From Thraustochytrium sp. TN22 (Eukaryota > Sar > Bigyra > Thraustochytrida > Thraustochytriidae), in contig JABLUY010000120.1 of NCBI GenBank assembly GCA_013306675.1, positions 1 to 64,000 of the forward strand: DNA of 64,000 nucleotides, read 5' to 3'. How positions within the stretch are numbered: the stretch's first letter is position 1; every line of letters begins with the position of its first letter. Both the position numbers and the translations under genes were made by a program. The notes beneath the pieces were generated by a model, which was not told where the DNA came from, made no database searches, and saw only the letters and a list, made by a program, of their open reading frames with translations. Shown here in pieces: positions 10,323-20,819 of the stretch.

Positions 10323-11174
10323 CGTGCTGCGCCCGCGCGAAGCGACTGAATGAATAGATGGGTCTCTGCAGCCGTCGCGCTCCCTTGCTCGCGGGAGGAG
10401 CCTTCGATACCGATGCGGGTGCACAGCTTGTCCCGGGACTTGCCACGCTCTCGCCTCAGGCTGGCTTTTGCCGTGGCCTCGGGTTTGCTTCTTCGAGCGC
10501 GCACCACCTGCGCGAGCGAGCGAGCGAGCGAGCGAGCGAGCGAGCCTCTGTTGCGATTCGCGAGCGAGCGAGAGCTGCCTCCCTAGGTTAGCTGGCTCGA
10601 CACGGGCAGCGACGAGCTGCAGCTAGCGCAGCGCACTCGGTCGGTCCCGCGTCCCGTGCCGCCTGCACGAACGAAGCCCGAGCCGAGCAAAAACCGCACC
10701 GAGCCGCGAGCGCCGCGAGCGCCGCGAGCGTCGCGCCGCCCCGCCGAGCGCCGCGCCGCGTCGCGTCGCACGGAATCTCTCGCCCGCCGCGCGCGCGACC
10801 TCGCGTCGCGGCGGCTCCAGCGGCCACGGACGGGTCTGCTGCTGCTTGTTGTGCTGTGCTGCTGCTGCTGCAGTGCCCGCAAGGGCCAAGGGGAGCAGCT
10901 GCCGCAACCTGGGACAGGTGCCTTCGAAGGCACCTCGCCGCTCGCGCCGGGTCTTTTCCAAGAGCGTCGTGTCCACAGAGCGAGCGACGGAGCGCGAGAG
11001 GCGCGTTGAGCTCGAATCGAATCGAATCGAGGATGGGACGGTGGACCGATGGGTGGACTCCAAGTCGTCACGACGCTTGCTTGCTTTAGCCAGCCGCTGC
11101 ACCGCTGCAAGCAGGTGCCGATGCGGATGCGGATTGAGCCCCCGTGCGCGGCGAGCGGCGAACGGCTGGCGAGG

Positions 11175-11260
11175 CAAGGCAAGGCAAGGTAAGGCAAGGC
11201 AAGGCAAGGCAAGGCAAGGCAAGGCAAGGCAGGCAAGGCAGGCAGGCAGGCAGGCGGCCA
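11175..11260. repeat. AAGGC pentamer array
   Basis: Near-perfect AAGGC units run for about 85 bp, with one variant unit and a final stretch of GGCA tetramers. No coding role is apparent. Confidence 0.9.
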
Positions 11261-11289
11261 GCGCCATGCCCCCTTCGACATCCCTGCTG

Positions 11290-11347
11290 TTAGCCGTGCG
11301 GGACGGCGTGAACGAGTGTTAGCCGTGCGGGACGGCGTGAACGAGTG
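11290..11347. repeat. Exact 29-bp tandem duplication
   Basis: The unit beginning TTAGCCGTGCGGGACGGCGT occurs twice head to tail with no mismatch (11290-11318 and 11319-11347). Perfect identity suggests a recent event. Confidence 0.95.
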
Positions 11348-13554
11348 CTTCTCCACACACGCTCTAGCTCTAGCTAGCTAGCTAGGTAGCGAGGCTCGAC
11401 CCGTCCTGTTGGTGATGTTAGCAACAGCACCGACTAGGTAGAAGCGCCGTGCCGTCCGCCGGCCGAGCCTGCCAGCCAGCCTGCCAGCCAGGCAGGTGGA
11501 GAACATGGTGGTAGTCAAAGCAGCGCTCTAGGCTAGAAGTTTTCGCTCGCGCGGAAACCGTCCTTGACCGCTCCGGTTGCATCAGGTTCCGAGCGATCGC
11601 GACTCGCAGCCAAGAGCGCCCAAGGCGCGGGCCTTGCAAGCGCACATGCCCTGAGGAGGCAGGCAAATGCTAAGTGCCACGTGAGCGAGCTGACGCTGGA
11701 AGGAAGGAAGCAAGCGAGGAAGGTGGCCAATTGCGGCGGCAGCGCCGCGAGCGAGCTGAGGCCACCCACCGGGGCCGTCCGTCAAATGACAAGACGAGGA
11801 CGGCGGGATCAAGACGTCGCCGAGTCACGCCCTGGGGCCTGCGCCGTGCTTGTGCGTGTGCTTGAGCCTCCCGATCGCCCGACCACCCGGCCGCCGACCA
11901 GTCAGGCAGCGCCACTGGCAGCCTTCCTGCCCGCGCTGGCGCCAGCGAGAGCGGCGAGACTCTAAGCAGCCAAGAGCGGCAAGTGAGAGAGAGAGAGAGG
12001 GGGGGTGGGTGGGTAAGAGGGGGGAGGGGGGGTGGGACCGCCACAGTGTCGCAAGGAGCCGTGCTGGCCCTTCGCGCTGTCCCACCCCTTGCGTCGCCTC
12101 TCCTGACACGGTGCCTGGCAGACTCGGCCAGGGGCACCGGGCGGCGGCCGCCCCGCGCGCGCCCAGCTCGCGCATCGCGCGCCGGGGGCTCCGCGCGAGG
12201 CGCCCTAGCGCGGCTGCCAGGCTCGCGAAGCACCGTCATGCATCCTCGGGGGACAGGGTGCAGCAAGGAAGGAAGAGATCGTCAGAAAACGAACCTTCAC
12301 GCGCACCCCCCCCCCCCCTCCACCGGGCCCACCCCCACCCTCGCCAGGCGCGAGGCCCTGCACGAAGCAAGGCAGCACAGCGCAGCGCAGCGAAGCGAAG
12401 CAAGAGGCGCCATTTCGATGGTGCGGGGGGGATGGGTGAGTACCACAAAGCGAGCAAGAACTACAGCCGCTTGGCCTCGACGGGGACCACGTCCCACGCG
12501 CTGCGCAATAAATATCGGGGGCGGGGACATGCGCTCGCCGCACACAGCGCAAAGCACGCGGCGGAAGCGGGCCGGCCGGCGGCCTATTCATGCGAGCTTT
12601 CAGGGAAGCACGTGCAGTGGGCTAGCTCCAGAGGACAGGCCCGCCGCGCCTTGGTGCGCTGAGCCCGGCGTTGCGGCGTCCCGGACGTAGGTTGAGCTGC
12701 GAAGTATGCGTGACGACGACCGCGCTTGAGCCGGCGACGGGAACAAGGGCCCGGCGCTTGACCGGCCAGGGCCGCCTGCCAGTGGCCGGCCCTGACCGCC
12801 TGCCTGGCTGCCTGGCTGCCTTCCGCGAGAGACTCGCGAAGAAAGCAAGCACTTTGGGGTTCGAGATTTCCTCATCGCTCGCGTGAACTTCAACCGAGCG
12901 AGCGAGCGATCCGCTTCGTTCCGGGCTTAATCTCTTGCGAGCCGCGAGACGCGAAAATGACGATCACTGCACTGCACTACTGCCACGAACGCTGGCGCGC
13001 ACTGTGGCCGATCACGAAGGCGACTTCTCTTTGAGCCATGCTTCGAGGAAGTGTGCGTGTGCGTGCGGCGGCGGCCAGTCCGCGGCAATCTACGCACCTC
13101 GGACCGCCCCGCGTAGTAGAGTTCTCGATGTTGGGGCCGCTCCTTGCGAGCAAAGGAAGTTAACTCAAGGGCTCGTCTCGTCGTCCCATCGTGCGTCCGA
13201 AGCCGCCATACGTGGGACAATCCGCGGCTCGGACTCCGACTCCGACCGTCGGGATGCAAATTCTCCCTGAGCGCACGCGGGGGACGCGCCTCGGTCCTGC
13301 TTGCGAGCAAGCCCGCGATCCGATCCAGGTTGGGCCTAGCGAGTCATCGGAGGCCGGCGCTGGCCAGATTGATGGTTGAGGCCTTCCGCGACGCGCTCGG
13401 CGGTGGCCCGCTCGACTCGTTCGTGCAAACGCCGGTTGTAAAACGAAGTTAACAGGGGTGCATGAGCAGAGCATGAGCAGGCTCCCATCGCACTGGCTGT
13501 AACTTAGCTAAACTGTCTCCTCGTTCGCCTCGCTCCCTGCCAGGCCGCTTGCGT

Positions 13555-13682
13555 GCTTGCTCGCTCGCTCTGACTGTGAGTTGCTCACTCTGCGTTGCTC
13601 GCTCTGGCTGATATGAGTTGCTCGCTCGCCCGCTCGCTCGCTTTGCTCGTCCGCTCGCTCGCTCGTTCGCTCGCTCGCTTGC
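13555..13682. repeat. GCTC/CTCG tetramer-rich tract
   Basis: Tetramers of the type GCTCGCTCGCTC are interspersed with TTGCTC variants over about 130 bp. The tract begins roughly 680 bp upstream of the GUF1 start codon. Confidence 0.8.
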
Positions 13683-14237
13683 TCTACAAATCAGGCCGTG
13701 AATGCCATCACCATTCCGCAGCCAGCCAGCGGGTTTGGCTGGCTCCGCAACAACGTCAGCGTTAAAAAAAAGCCGGCGGGCATCGTCCTCACAGTCATCA
13801 GTGAAACCTGAGGACGCGATTTGCCGCGTCCGAGTCGCCGGAGGCGCGGCGAGGGCCTTGGCTTTGGGCTTATTCTCTTCATATTCTTCAAGCCCGCCTC
13901 TGCCGCGCCGTGCCGCCCCTCAAAAGGTGTTCCATGCGAGCCCGGGAAGGCTCTGATCAGCAGAGACACCATCGTGTCGGAGCATAACGTTAGGTGCAGT
14001 GCGCGGCGAGGGCGTTCCGAGTCATGCTTCTTTGACGCTCCTTTGACGCTCCTCTGACACTCTTGTAGCGGTGCTCTGATGCTCACCCTACCCTGGGCGC
14101 GCACTGACCTGCCACTGCACTTCGGCCCCGAGCGAGCGCTGAGCGCGCAGTGAACGGCCTGCGCAGCGCCGCCGCGCTACGTTGCTCTTGCTCATGAAGA
14201 TGAATGAATCAAATCGCGCTTCCTGTCGTCTCCTGCG

Positions 14238-16247
14238 ATGGCGCTGCGCGGGCTGCTGCGGCGCTGTGCGCCGGCGCCGGCGCGGCGCGGGCCTGATGCG
14301 CTCATGCGCACGATGGTACCCACGTCCTCACGCTCGTCGTCGTTGTCATCGTCGTCGTCTTCGCGGGGCCCGCCCACGTCGGTGGTGGAGCTCGCCGCGG
14401 ACGTGCCGCGCGAGCGAATGCGCAACTTCGTGATCGCGGCGCACGTGGACCACGGCAAGTCGTCGCTGGCCGACAAGCTGTTGGAGCTGGCCGGCAACCT
14501 GGAGCTGGCCGAGGGCGGCGAGCGCCAGGTGCTGGATGACCTCAAGGTGGAGCGCGAACGCGGCATTACGGTCAAGGCGCGCACGGCGTCCATGTTCTAT
14601 GACGGCCACCTGCTGAACCTGGTAGACACGCCGGGTCACGTCGACTTTGACTACGAGGTGAAACGCAGCCTGCAGGCGTGCCAGGGCGCGCTGCTGCTCG
14701 TCGACTCGACACAGGGCGTGCAGGCGCAGACGCTGGCCAATTACAACCTGGCGCGCGACGCCGGCCTGCACATCATCCCGGTGCTCACCAAGCTCGACCT
14801 TCCGCACTCAGACCCGGCGACCTCGCTCGAGCAGATCGAGCAGGTCTTCGGCATCCCGGAGGACCAGGTCATCTGGACCAGTGCCAAGACCGGCGAGGGC
14901 TGCGAGGAGGTTCTGCCGGCCGTCATCGCGCGTCTGCCGCCGCCGCCCGCGCGCGAGACCGCCGACCCGGCCGCCGCGCACACCTTTCGCGGGCTCGTCT
15001 TTGACTCTTGGTACGACCGCTACATGGGCGTGGTCTGCCTCGTCTACATGGAGCGCGGTTCGCTGCGTGCCGGCGTGGACCTCTATACGGACTCGCAGGT
15101 CCTGCTGCAGAAGCGACCCTCGCCCTTTCAGGTGCAGGAGGTTGGCATGCTCGTACCGCAGGGCGTGGCGGCGCCCGAGCTGCGCGCCGGCCAGGTCGGC
15201 TTCCTGTTCGGCAACATCAAGGAGAGCGCGCTGGCGCGCGTTGGCGACATGATCTCCGACCACCCGGATGGCCTCACGCGCGACCCGGCCGAGCTCGAGG
15301 CGCGCAAGGTGCGCTCCACGCCCAAGGTCTTCGCGAGCATCTTCCCGCTGGACGGCGGCGATTTTGACGAGCTGCGCAAGTCGCTCGAGCGCCTGCTACT
15401 CAACGACTCCAGCGTCACTCTGCGGCCCGAGTCCAGCACCGCGCTCGGCAATGGTTTCCTCATGGGCTTCCTCGGCAAGCTCCACATGGAGGTATTCTTT
15501 CAGCGCCTCGAAGACGAGTTTAGCACCGAAATCATCGCCACGGCGCCGGCCGTGCCGTACTGGGCCGACCTGCGCTCCGGCGAGCGCGTGCGTGCCGACC
15601 TCCCGGCGCAGCTGCCGCCCCGTGAGGACGTGGTGCAGTACCTGGAGCCCATGGCGCACACCACCGTCATCGCGCCTGTCGAGTACATGGGCGACATCTT
15701 CAGCGTCTTCAAGGAGCGCCGGGGCGTGCAGACCGGCGTTGAGCACATTGATGAGACGCGCGTCGTCATCCGCCATGACGTGCCCTGGCAGGAGGTCATT
15801 GTCGATCTGCACGACGTGATCAAGTCTGTCTCCAGCGGCTTCGCCTCACTCGAGTACGAGGAGGCGCCGCCGCAGGTCGCCGACATCACCAAGGTCGACA
15901 TTCTGCTCAACGGGGCCCCGGTCGACGCGCTCGCCTTCGTCGCGCACCGCTCCGTCGCTCAGCGCCGCGGTCGCGCCGTCGCGCAGAAGCTCAGGTCCGT
16001 CATCTCGCGTCAGCAGTTTGAGATCGTCATCCAGGCCGCCGCCGGCGGCAAGATTCTCGCGCGCGAGCGCATCCCCGCCTTCCGCAAGGACGTGCTTACC
16101 AAGTCCGGCAAGACCGTCGGCGGCGGCGACATGTCGCGCAAGCGCAAGCTGCTCGAGAAGCAAAAGGCCGGCAAGAAGCGCATGAAGTCTGTCGGTAACG
16201 TCGAGCTGCCGCAGTCCGCCTTTTATGCCATGCACACGCGCGACTGA
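14238..16247 (+). CDS. GUF1: Mitochondrial translation elongation factor 4 (LepA/GUF1)
   Basis: This 669-residue GTPase belongs to the LepA/EF4 family, which acts on the mitochondrial ribosome during elongation. The first 55 residues are Arg/Ser/Ala-rich and suit a mitochondrial presequence. G-motifs are intact and in order: AHVDHGKSS, RERGITVKA, DTPGHVDF, TKLD and SAKTG. The EF4-specific C-terminal domain is complete, including the FEIVIQAAAGGKILARERI stretch and the basic tail. The length matches fungal and animal GUF1, and the ATG at 14238 gives a full presequence. It converges on EMC7, whose stop codon lies about 300 bp away on the other strand; that gap shows only pyrimidine-rich sequence. 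Confidence 0.95.
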   Translation: MALRGLLRRCAPAPARRGPDALMRTMVPTSSRSSSLSSSSSSRGPPTSVVELAADVPRERMRNFVIAAHVDHGKSSLADKLLELAGNLELAEGGERQVLDDLKVERERGITVKARTASMFYDGHLLNLVDTPGHVDFDYEVKRSLQACQGALLLVDSTQGVQAQTLANYNLARDAGLHIIPVLTKLDLPHSDPATSLEQIEQVFGIPEDQVIWTSAKTGEGCEEVLPAVIARLPPPPARETADPAAAHTFRGLVFDSWYDRYMGVVCLVYMERGSLRAGVDLYTDSQVLLQKRPSPFQVQEVGMLVPQGVAAPELRAGQVGFLFGNIKESALARVGDMISDHPDGLTRDPAELEARKVRSTPKVFASIFPLDGGDFDELRKSLERLLLNDSSVTLRPESSTALGNGFLMGFLGKLHMEVFFQRLEDEFSTEIIATAPAVPYWADLRSGERVRADLPAQLPPREDVVQYLEPMAHTTVIAPVEYMGDIFSVFKERRGVQTGVEHIDETRVVIRHDVPWQEVIVDLHDVIKSVSSGFASLEYEEAPPQVADITKVDILLNGAPVDALAFVAHRSVAQRRGRAVAQKLRSVISRQQFEIVIQAAAGGKILARERIPAFRKDVLTKSGKTVGGGDMSRKRKLLEKQKAGKKRMKSVGNVELPQSAFYAMHTRD

Positions 16248-16548
16248 TCGACCCGTCGTCGGCCTGGCTCCCATGCTCACGCGCGAGGAGGGCATCGTGA
16301 AGATGCGCACACGCGCGCCACGCGAGACAAGCCAGGCCAGCTGAGGCCAGGTCAGGCCACGCCACGCCACGCCAGGCCACGCCAACCGCCACCCGTGTAA
16401 CCTACCTTCCTTTAGAATCTGCCGAGTCGTCCACGGCAAACATCCGAGTCATCGTCACGGTCTCCTTCTTTGCTTTCCTTCCTTCTTCTTTCATTCTCCC
16501 TCCTTCTCGTTTTTCTTTCCTCAGTTAAAGGCCTACCGCGCCGATCAA
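16248..16548. other. Convergent 3-prime spacer
   Basis: This separates the ends of GUF1 and EMC7. It includes a GGCCAC/GCCACG-rich stretch (about 16336-16385) and a T/C-rich tract (16462-16520). No gene is seen. Confidence 0.6.
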
Positions 16549-17157
16549 TTAGTCCGAGTCCGAGTCGTCGCCGCCGCCGCCGCCGCCAAACATGGAGCCC
16601 AGGAGCTTCTGCGGATCGGGCTGGTCGGCCTGCTGCTTGCGCATGTCCTCCTGCATCTTCTTGAGCTCCTCCGGGTCCATGCCCTCCTGCAACTTGGGCA
16701 GCACAAACATCATGAGCATCATGAAACCCATCATGAGCAGCATCGGGTTCATAAAGATGGACGAGATGTTCAGCGTCTTGCGCGGCTCAAAGTACTTGGT
16801 GTCCGTGAACGGCTGCAGCGCCAGCGGCGCCTGCACGTCGCGCCGCTTCTTGCCCGCCCAAAAGTGCGCCGCCACCTTGCCGCTTTCCGTCACCGTCACG
16901 TGATACAGCGGGAAGGTCCACTCCGTGCTGGCCACCTCCAGCGAGTAGGTGCCGGGCGCCACGTCGCGCAGCACGAAGCTGCCATCTCGCCTCGTCAGCG
17001 CCACCGCCTTGCCGTCCAGCACCAGCGACGTCTGCGCGTGCGGCACCGAGTCCACCACCAGCACACGCCCGCGCACCGTGAACGAGTCCTGCAGCGCGCG
17101 CGCCACGCCCGCGCAGCTCGCCGCGAGCAGCGCCAGGAGCACCGCCGCCGCCCGCAT
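16549..17157 (-). CDS. EMC7: ER membrane protein complex subunit 7
   Basis: The 202-residue product matches EMC7, part of the complex that inserts tail-anchored and multi-pass proteins into the ER membrane. It has an N-terminal signal peptide (AAAVLLALLAASCAGVARA), a lumenal beta-sandwich domain with GSFVLRDVAPGTYSLEV, then the motif RKTLNISSIFMNPMLLMM that enters the Met/Leu-rich transmembrane helix. The cytosolic tail ends in a Gly and Asp/Ser run. The start at 17157 is chosen because the signal peptide begins there; upstream in-frame sequence is poly-Ala/Ser from a GCC/GCT microsatellite in the probable 5-prime UTR. Confidence 0.93.
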   Translation of the reverse strand: MRAAAVLLALLAASCAGVARALQDSFTVRGRVLVVDSVPHAQTSLVLDGKAVALTRRDGSFVLRDVAPGTYSLEVASTEWTFPLYHVTVTESGKVAAHFWAGKKRRDVQAPLALQPFTDTKYFEPRKTLNISSIFMNPMLLMMGFMMLMMFVLPKLQEGMDPEELKKMQEDMRKQQADQPDPQKLLGSMFGGGGGGDDSDSD

Positions 17158-17715
17158 CTTCGGGCGCCGCACCGCTTCCGCCGCCGCCGCCGCCGCCGCG
17201 GCTACGCTGCTGCTGCTGCTGCTGCCGCTGCCGCCGCCGCCGCCGCTACGCCGCCGCCTGCCGCTGCTGCTGCCGCGCCGCGCCCGCTGCTGCGCCGCGC
17301 TGTGCCGCGCTGCGCAAAGTTGTTCTGCCCAACCTGGCCGGCCAGGCCGCCCGGCCGCCACGTGCCACGCCGTGTCGCCAGCAAAAGGCAAAGGTCAAAG
17401 TTAGAGCTAGCTAGCTAGTAGCTAGCTCGTCGCAGTGGACTGGCCTAGCTAGCTAGAGAGGCTAACTACTACAAGGAGGTTGCCCTCGGCCTTGTCATCG
17501 TCACCGCTTTGAGCCTGCCGACATGACCAGGAGCAAGGCGAGACCCATTTTCAGCTTGGCATGCAAGCGCACAGAATTGTCCTTGTCATTACTTGCCACC
17601 GCCTTTCTTTCTCACCGCGGCGCGACAGCCAGGCTTGGCGCTAGCTCATTCTTCTCTCCTCTTCCTCATTCGCGTGCTGTTTTCTCATCCTCATCGATCG
17701 GATGAGCTCGAGCGT
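17158..17715. other. Spacer: EMC7 5-prime region and MFS 3-prime end
   Basis: A GCC/GCT trinucleotide stretch (17164-17265) lies directly upstream of EMC7. Two GCTA arrays occur at 17405-17428 and 17443-17456. No further gene is recognised. Confidence 0.55.
17405..17456. repeat. GCTA palindromic arrays (representative locus)
   Basis: Two short arrays of GCTA units lie here. Similar arrays occur at about 11362-11386, 34376-34391, 35431-35448, 45855-45874, 51771-51784, 52809-52852, 61718-61738 and 63776-63798. All are in spacers except 45855-45874, which overlaps the DPH4 stop codon. The arrays are self-complementary and can form hairpins. Confidence 0.9.
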
Positions 17716-19260
17716 TCAAAGGTCGGGATCTTCCAGATGCTCGACGTTTCCCTCGGCACGGTCCAGGGCCGCCTTGGCCTGCAGGCCGCAACATGAGGCG
17801 ATGAGCATGAGCGGGAAGGCTACAATGAACGAGAGGCTGGGCAGCGCCGGGAAGGCGTGAAAGAGCACGCCAAAGAGCACGTTGCCGAGCGCGACGGCCG
17901 CCAACACGATCGCACCCATGCTGGACAAAAGCTGCCCCACCTCATGGGAGGCGGCGAGGCCTGAGATGATCTGCGTGAGCGACGGAAACGCACCGATACA
18001 CAGCTGGATGCAGCTCACACCGACGAAGAGAAAGACCTGGCCGCGGCCGGCAAGGCTGAGGAAAAACATGCCCAGGTTGAGCAGCACGAAACTCGCCATG
18101 AGCACGCGCGCCGAGCCGAGGCGCGGCGCGAGCGCCATGAAGCAGACCATGCCGATGACGAGAAAGGGTGCGAGGACGATGAAGTTCACCGTCGCCCGGG
18201 TCTGCGACCAGTGGTACACGGCGATGGTGTAGGCCTGCAGCACGCTCAGTGAGCTCAGCGAGAGCACCTCGAAGAAGAGCATGAAGGCGATCCAGCGCCG
18301 CACCGCGCCACCGCGGAAGAGGTCAAGCACGCTCAGGGGGCTCGCCTTGCGCCACTGCCAGTCCTGCGGCTTGAACATCGTCTCGGGAAAGAAGGCGTGC
18401 ACCGCGACAATCGAGATGCCGGAGAGCATCGTAAAGGCGGCCCAGACCTCCACGTACGACTCCAGGTTGCGCGAGATGATGGCCGCCGTGGCCACGCCAA
18501 TGGACGCCAGCGCGAACGCGCCCTGGCTCACCTGGAGCGCACCGTAGGCCTGGGACTCCTGGCCCTCGCTGAGCGCGCCGCCTCTGGACAGTTGCGCGTC
18601 GCGCACCGACGCTTGGGTGGCGCCCACGAAAATGCCCGTGGCGCCCTGGAGCACTGAGCCAGCGTACAGCAGCGCCTCCGTAGCGAAGCCCGTGCCGGCC
18701 ATCGCCGCGCCCAGGAAGCATGCTGACTGCAGCATGGTCCCCACCATGCCGACCACGGCGCCCCACCGCCGCCCGTAGCAGTCGATCGCGTGGCCCAGGA
18801 CGGGCAGCGCCAGGCAATGCACGATCTGGTCCAGGCCTTCGGCCCAGCCCTTGAAGAGCTGCGCCTCTCGCGCAACGAGCCCATGGTTGCCGCAGTACGC
18901 CGACCCGCTCCACTGCGAGCTGTCCTTGTCCGCCGCGTCGCCCGCGCCGTCCTCGCACGACACTGTGGTCCTGATGAACGGCAGGAAGAGCAACCCCTTG
19001 CCCACGGCCAAGAACGTGTACAGGCCGACGCACAAGAGCTGCACGCGGATGTCGCGGCACACCGCCAGCAGCTTGCCGCAGCCGCCGGCAGCGTTGCCGC
19101 CCGCGCTCACGCCCTGCGCCGCCTCGCCGATCTCCATCGCGGACAGGCCGCCATCCTCATCCTCGGGTTCACGCGCGCCCCGACCGCCCGCCGCGGCGCC
19201 GGCCCGCGCCAGCAGCACCTCGTGCTCGCCGCTCGCGCCGCGCGACTCGCGCCCCTCCAT
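17716..19260 (-). CDS. Major facilitator superfamily transporter
   Basis: The 514-residue product is a membrane transporter with about 12 predicted helices. The loop between TM2 and TM3 carries the MFS signature GHAIDCYGRRWGAVVG. An acidic N-terminal cytosolic tail of about 65 residues precedes TM1, and a long loop separates TM6 from TM7 as is usual for 12-TM MFS proteins. The overall pattern resembles the tetracycline-resistance/HIAT1-like branch, but the substrate cannot be told from sequence. The frame stays open to 20022 upstream; I take the ATG at 19260 (MEGRES) because the upstream extension is low complexity and crosses a 20-bp tandem repeat. The gene is divergent from the centrin-like gene. 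Confidence 0.85.
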   Translation of the reverse strand: MEGRESRGASGEHEVLLARAGAAAGGRGAREPEDEDGGLSAMEIGEAAQGVSAGGNAAGGCGKLLAVCRDIRVQLLCVGLYTFLAVGKGLLFLPFIRTTVSCEDGAGDAADKDSSQWSGSAYCGNHGLVAREAQLFKGWAEGLDQIVHCLALPVLGHAIDCYGRRWGAVVGMVGTMLQSACFLGAAMAGTGFATEALLYAGSVLQGATGIFVGATQASVRDAQLSRGGALSEGQESQAYGALQVSQGAFALASIGVATAAIISRNLESYVEVWAAFTMLSGISIVAVHAFFPETMFKPQDWQWRKASPLSVLDLFRGGAVRRWIAFMLFFEVLSLSSLSVLQAYTIAVYHWSQTRATVNFIVLAPFLVIGMVCFMALAPRLGSARVLMASFVLLNLGMFFLSLAGRGQVFLFVGVSCIQLCIGAFPSLTQIISGLAASHEVGQLLSSMGAIVLAAVALGNVLFGVLFHAFPALPSLSFIVAFPLMLIASCCGLQAKAALDRAEGNVEHLEDPDL

Positions 19261-20084
19261 GCCGCCCGTTGTCGCTCTGCGGCGCGCGCGCGCGCGCGAC
19301 CATGATGGCGTCACAGCCCGAGTCTTCAGCTGCCTGGCGGCCTGGCCCAGGCTGGAGAGCTGAGCTGAGACGAGGACAACTTGGACACGGAGCCTGACTT
19401 GAGGAGACCAAACACTGGCACCGGCACTCCGAGTCGGAGACCGCGCCGAGGCTGTTGCCGTGCAGTGCAGTGCCAGTGGTGACGAGCGTGACGAGGACGT
19501 GGCGAGCGTGACGAGGACGTGACGAGCGTGACGAGGACGTGACAAGCGAGACGACTCCGAGTCGGCCAGCGCGCCGGCGGGCGTCAAGCTGCGGGCTCGA
19601 GCAGACGACTTCGCTTCGCGCCGTTCGCGGAGAGAATACAAACAAACACAGCCTTGGCTCAGCGTGAGTTTCCTTGTGGGTAAGGTAGGCCGAGGGTTGG
19701 TTAGCAGCCAAAGCAGCAGCAGCCAGCAAACGCACAGCAAGGGCAGGAAAGGAGGCAGGAGCCACAGCCACAGCGGCCGCAGCAACGACGGAGCCATGCT
19801 GGTCAGCGCGCACATCCTCGAGGCCAAGGAGGATCGCCTGCCTGCCACCGGACGAGCCCAGGCGAGACAGTGGCTCTCCGTCCCGGCCTGCGCAACTTCG
19901 AAGTCATCCATCAGAAGGAAAAAGCCGTTCATGGCAAGTGACCCCAGGCTGGCGGGCCCGGGTGTGCGACATCGCGACACCTCAGCGGTCACGGAGGAAC
20001 CTGACTCACCTGAGTCAACCAATCACCGACTGTGTGGTTGCACGGCCCGGGACCGTGCCTGCACTTGCCAGGCCCGCCATCGCC
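19261..20084. other. Divergent promoter region, MFS / centrin-like
   Basis: This 0.8-kb gap holds the 5-prime regions of both genes. It contains a 20-bp tandem repeat at 19481-19550. An open frame runs in phase with the MFS gene but looks non-coding. Confidence 0.5.
19481..19550. repeat. 20-bp tandem repeat, three and a half units
   Basis: The unit GACGAGCGTGACGAGGACGT repeats three times with one change in unit 2, followed by a partial diverged unit. It sits about 220 bp upstream of the MFS start codon and could hold repeated CGT-type binding sites; that role is inferred only from position. Confidence 0.9.
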
Positions 20085-20730
20085 ATGGCGGAGGAAGGTG
20101 CTGACGAGCATGAGACGGCGCTGACGGCCGAGCTGAGCAAGGCCGGCTCGGCGGCACTGAGCAGCTCACCGTTCATGATCCGCAGCGCAGAGGACTTGAG
20201 CGAGGAGGAGCTGGCCGAGTACAGGGAGATCTTTCAGCTCGTCGACAGGGACGGCGGGGGGTCTATCAGCAACTCGGAGCTTGGTGACCTGCTTGAGACA
20301 TTGGGACTCAACACCTCGCAGGAGACCATCGACATGTGGATCGCGGAGATCGACGAGGACAGCAACGGCGGTGAGTTGGACCGGGGGCTGGTCCGGCCAG
20401 ATTGCGTGGCAACAGAGGGAGGTGCGCTGACGGCGAAGCGCTTGAACACACACAGAGATTGACTTTGAGGAGTTCGTGGCGGTCATGTCGCGACGCGTCA
20501 AGGCGGTGTACACGCCATCGCAGGTGCGGAGCGCGTTCCGCTTTTTTGAGGACCCGGAGAACCCGGGCGTCATTAAGCCGGCGCGCCTGGAGCAGGTGCT
20601 GGTAGATCACTGCGAGGATCGCGCGAGCAAGGACCAGATCCGGGAGCTCCTGCAGCAGCTCGAGGTGGACCACGAAGGTTTCTTTGACTACAAGAGTTAT
20701 ATCAGTATGATGATGGACGAGCGCTTGTGA
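20085..20730 (+). CDS. Centrin/calmodulin-like EF-hand protein, two exons
   Basis: The coding sequence is 20085-20370 joined to 20456-20730 (186 residues). Exon 1 holds an EF-hand with loop DRDGGGSISNSE; the next loop, DEDSNGEIDFEE, is rebuilt exactly across the intron (GTGAGT donor, CACAG acceptor, 85 nt). The second lobe (RSAFRFFEDPENPGVI and VDHEGFFDYKSY) has loops that lack several calcium ligands. Lobe spacing and the acidic N-terminal tail fit centrins and calmodulin-like proteins, which act in basal bodies or as calcium sensors. The ATG at 20085 sits in a good context (CGCCATGG). The gene converges on TFIIE-alpha with only about 90 bp between stop codons. Confidence 0.85.
20371..20455 (+). 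other. Spliceosomal intron (85 nt)
   Basis: The intron begins GTGAGT and ends CACACACAG. Removing it restores an uninterrupted EF-hand loop; without removal the frame stops inside the intron shortly before the acceptor. It is the only intron I can demonstrate in the window. Confidence 0.93.
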
Positions 20731-20819
20731 GTATGTCCGCACGCACGCATGCAAAAAGGCACGCATGAGCACATAAAACGTAAATTACTGTAGTGGCTTT
20801 GTGTGGTCAAAAGCCTACA

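Larger units (their letters stand above)
10323..14237. other. Largest gene-free stretch; microsatellite-rich
   Basis: I find no convincing protein or RNA gene in this 3.9-kb interval. It holds a CGAG run (10519-10546), an AAGGC pentamer array (11175-11260), a 29-bp exact tandem duplication (11290-11347), a G-rich tract with potential quadruplex runs (11986-12035), a C12-14 run near 12306, and GCTC-type repeats (13555-13682). Open frames here are Arg/Ala/Ser-rich and mirror the base composition. It includes the promoters of the myosin-like gene on the left and of GUF1 on the right. A lineage-specific gene or ncRNA cannot be excluded. Confidence 0.45.

Noticed and set aside
20371-20462. Truncation of the EF-hand protein after the first lobe
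   Set aside because: An 85-nt intron with canonical ends restores the EF-hand frame exactly.
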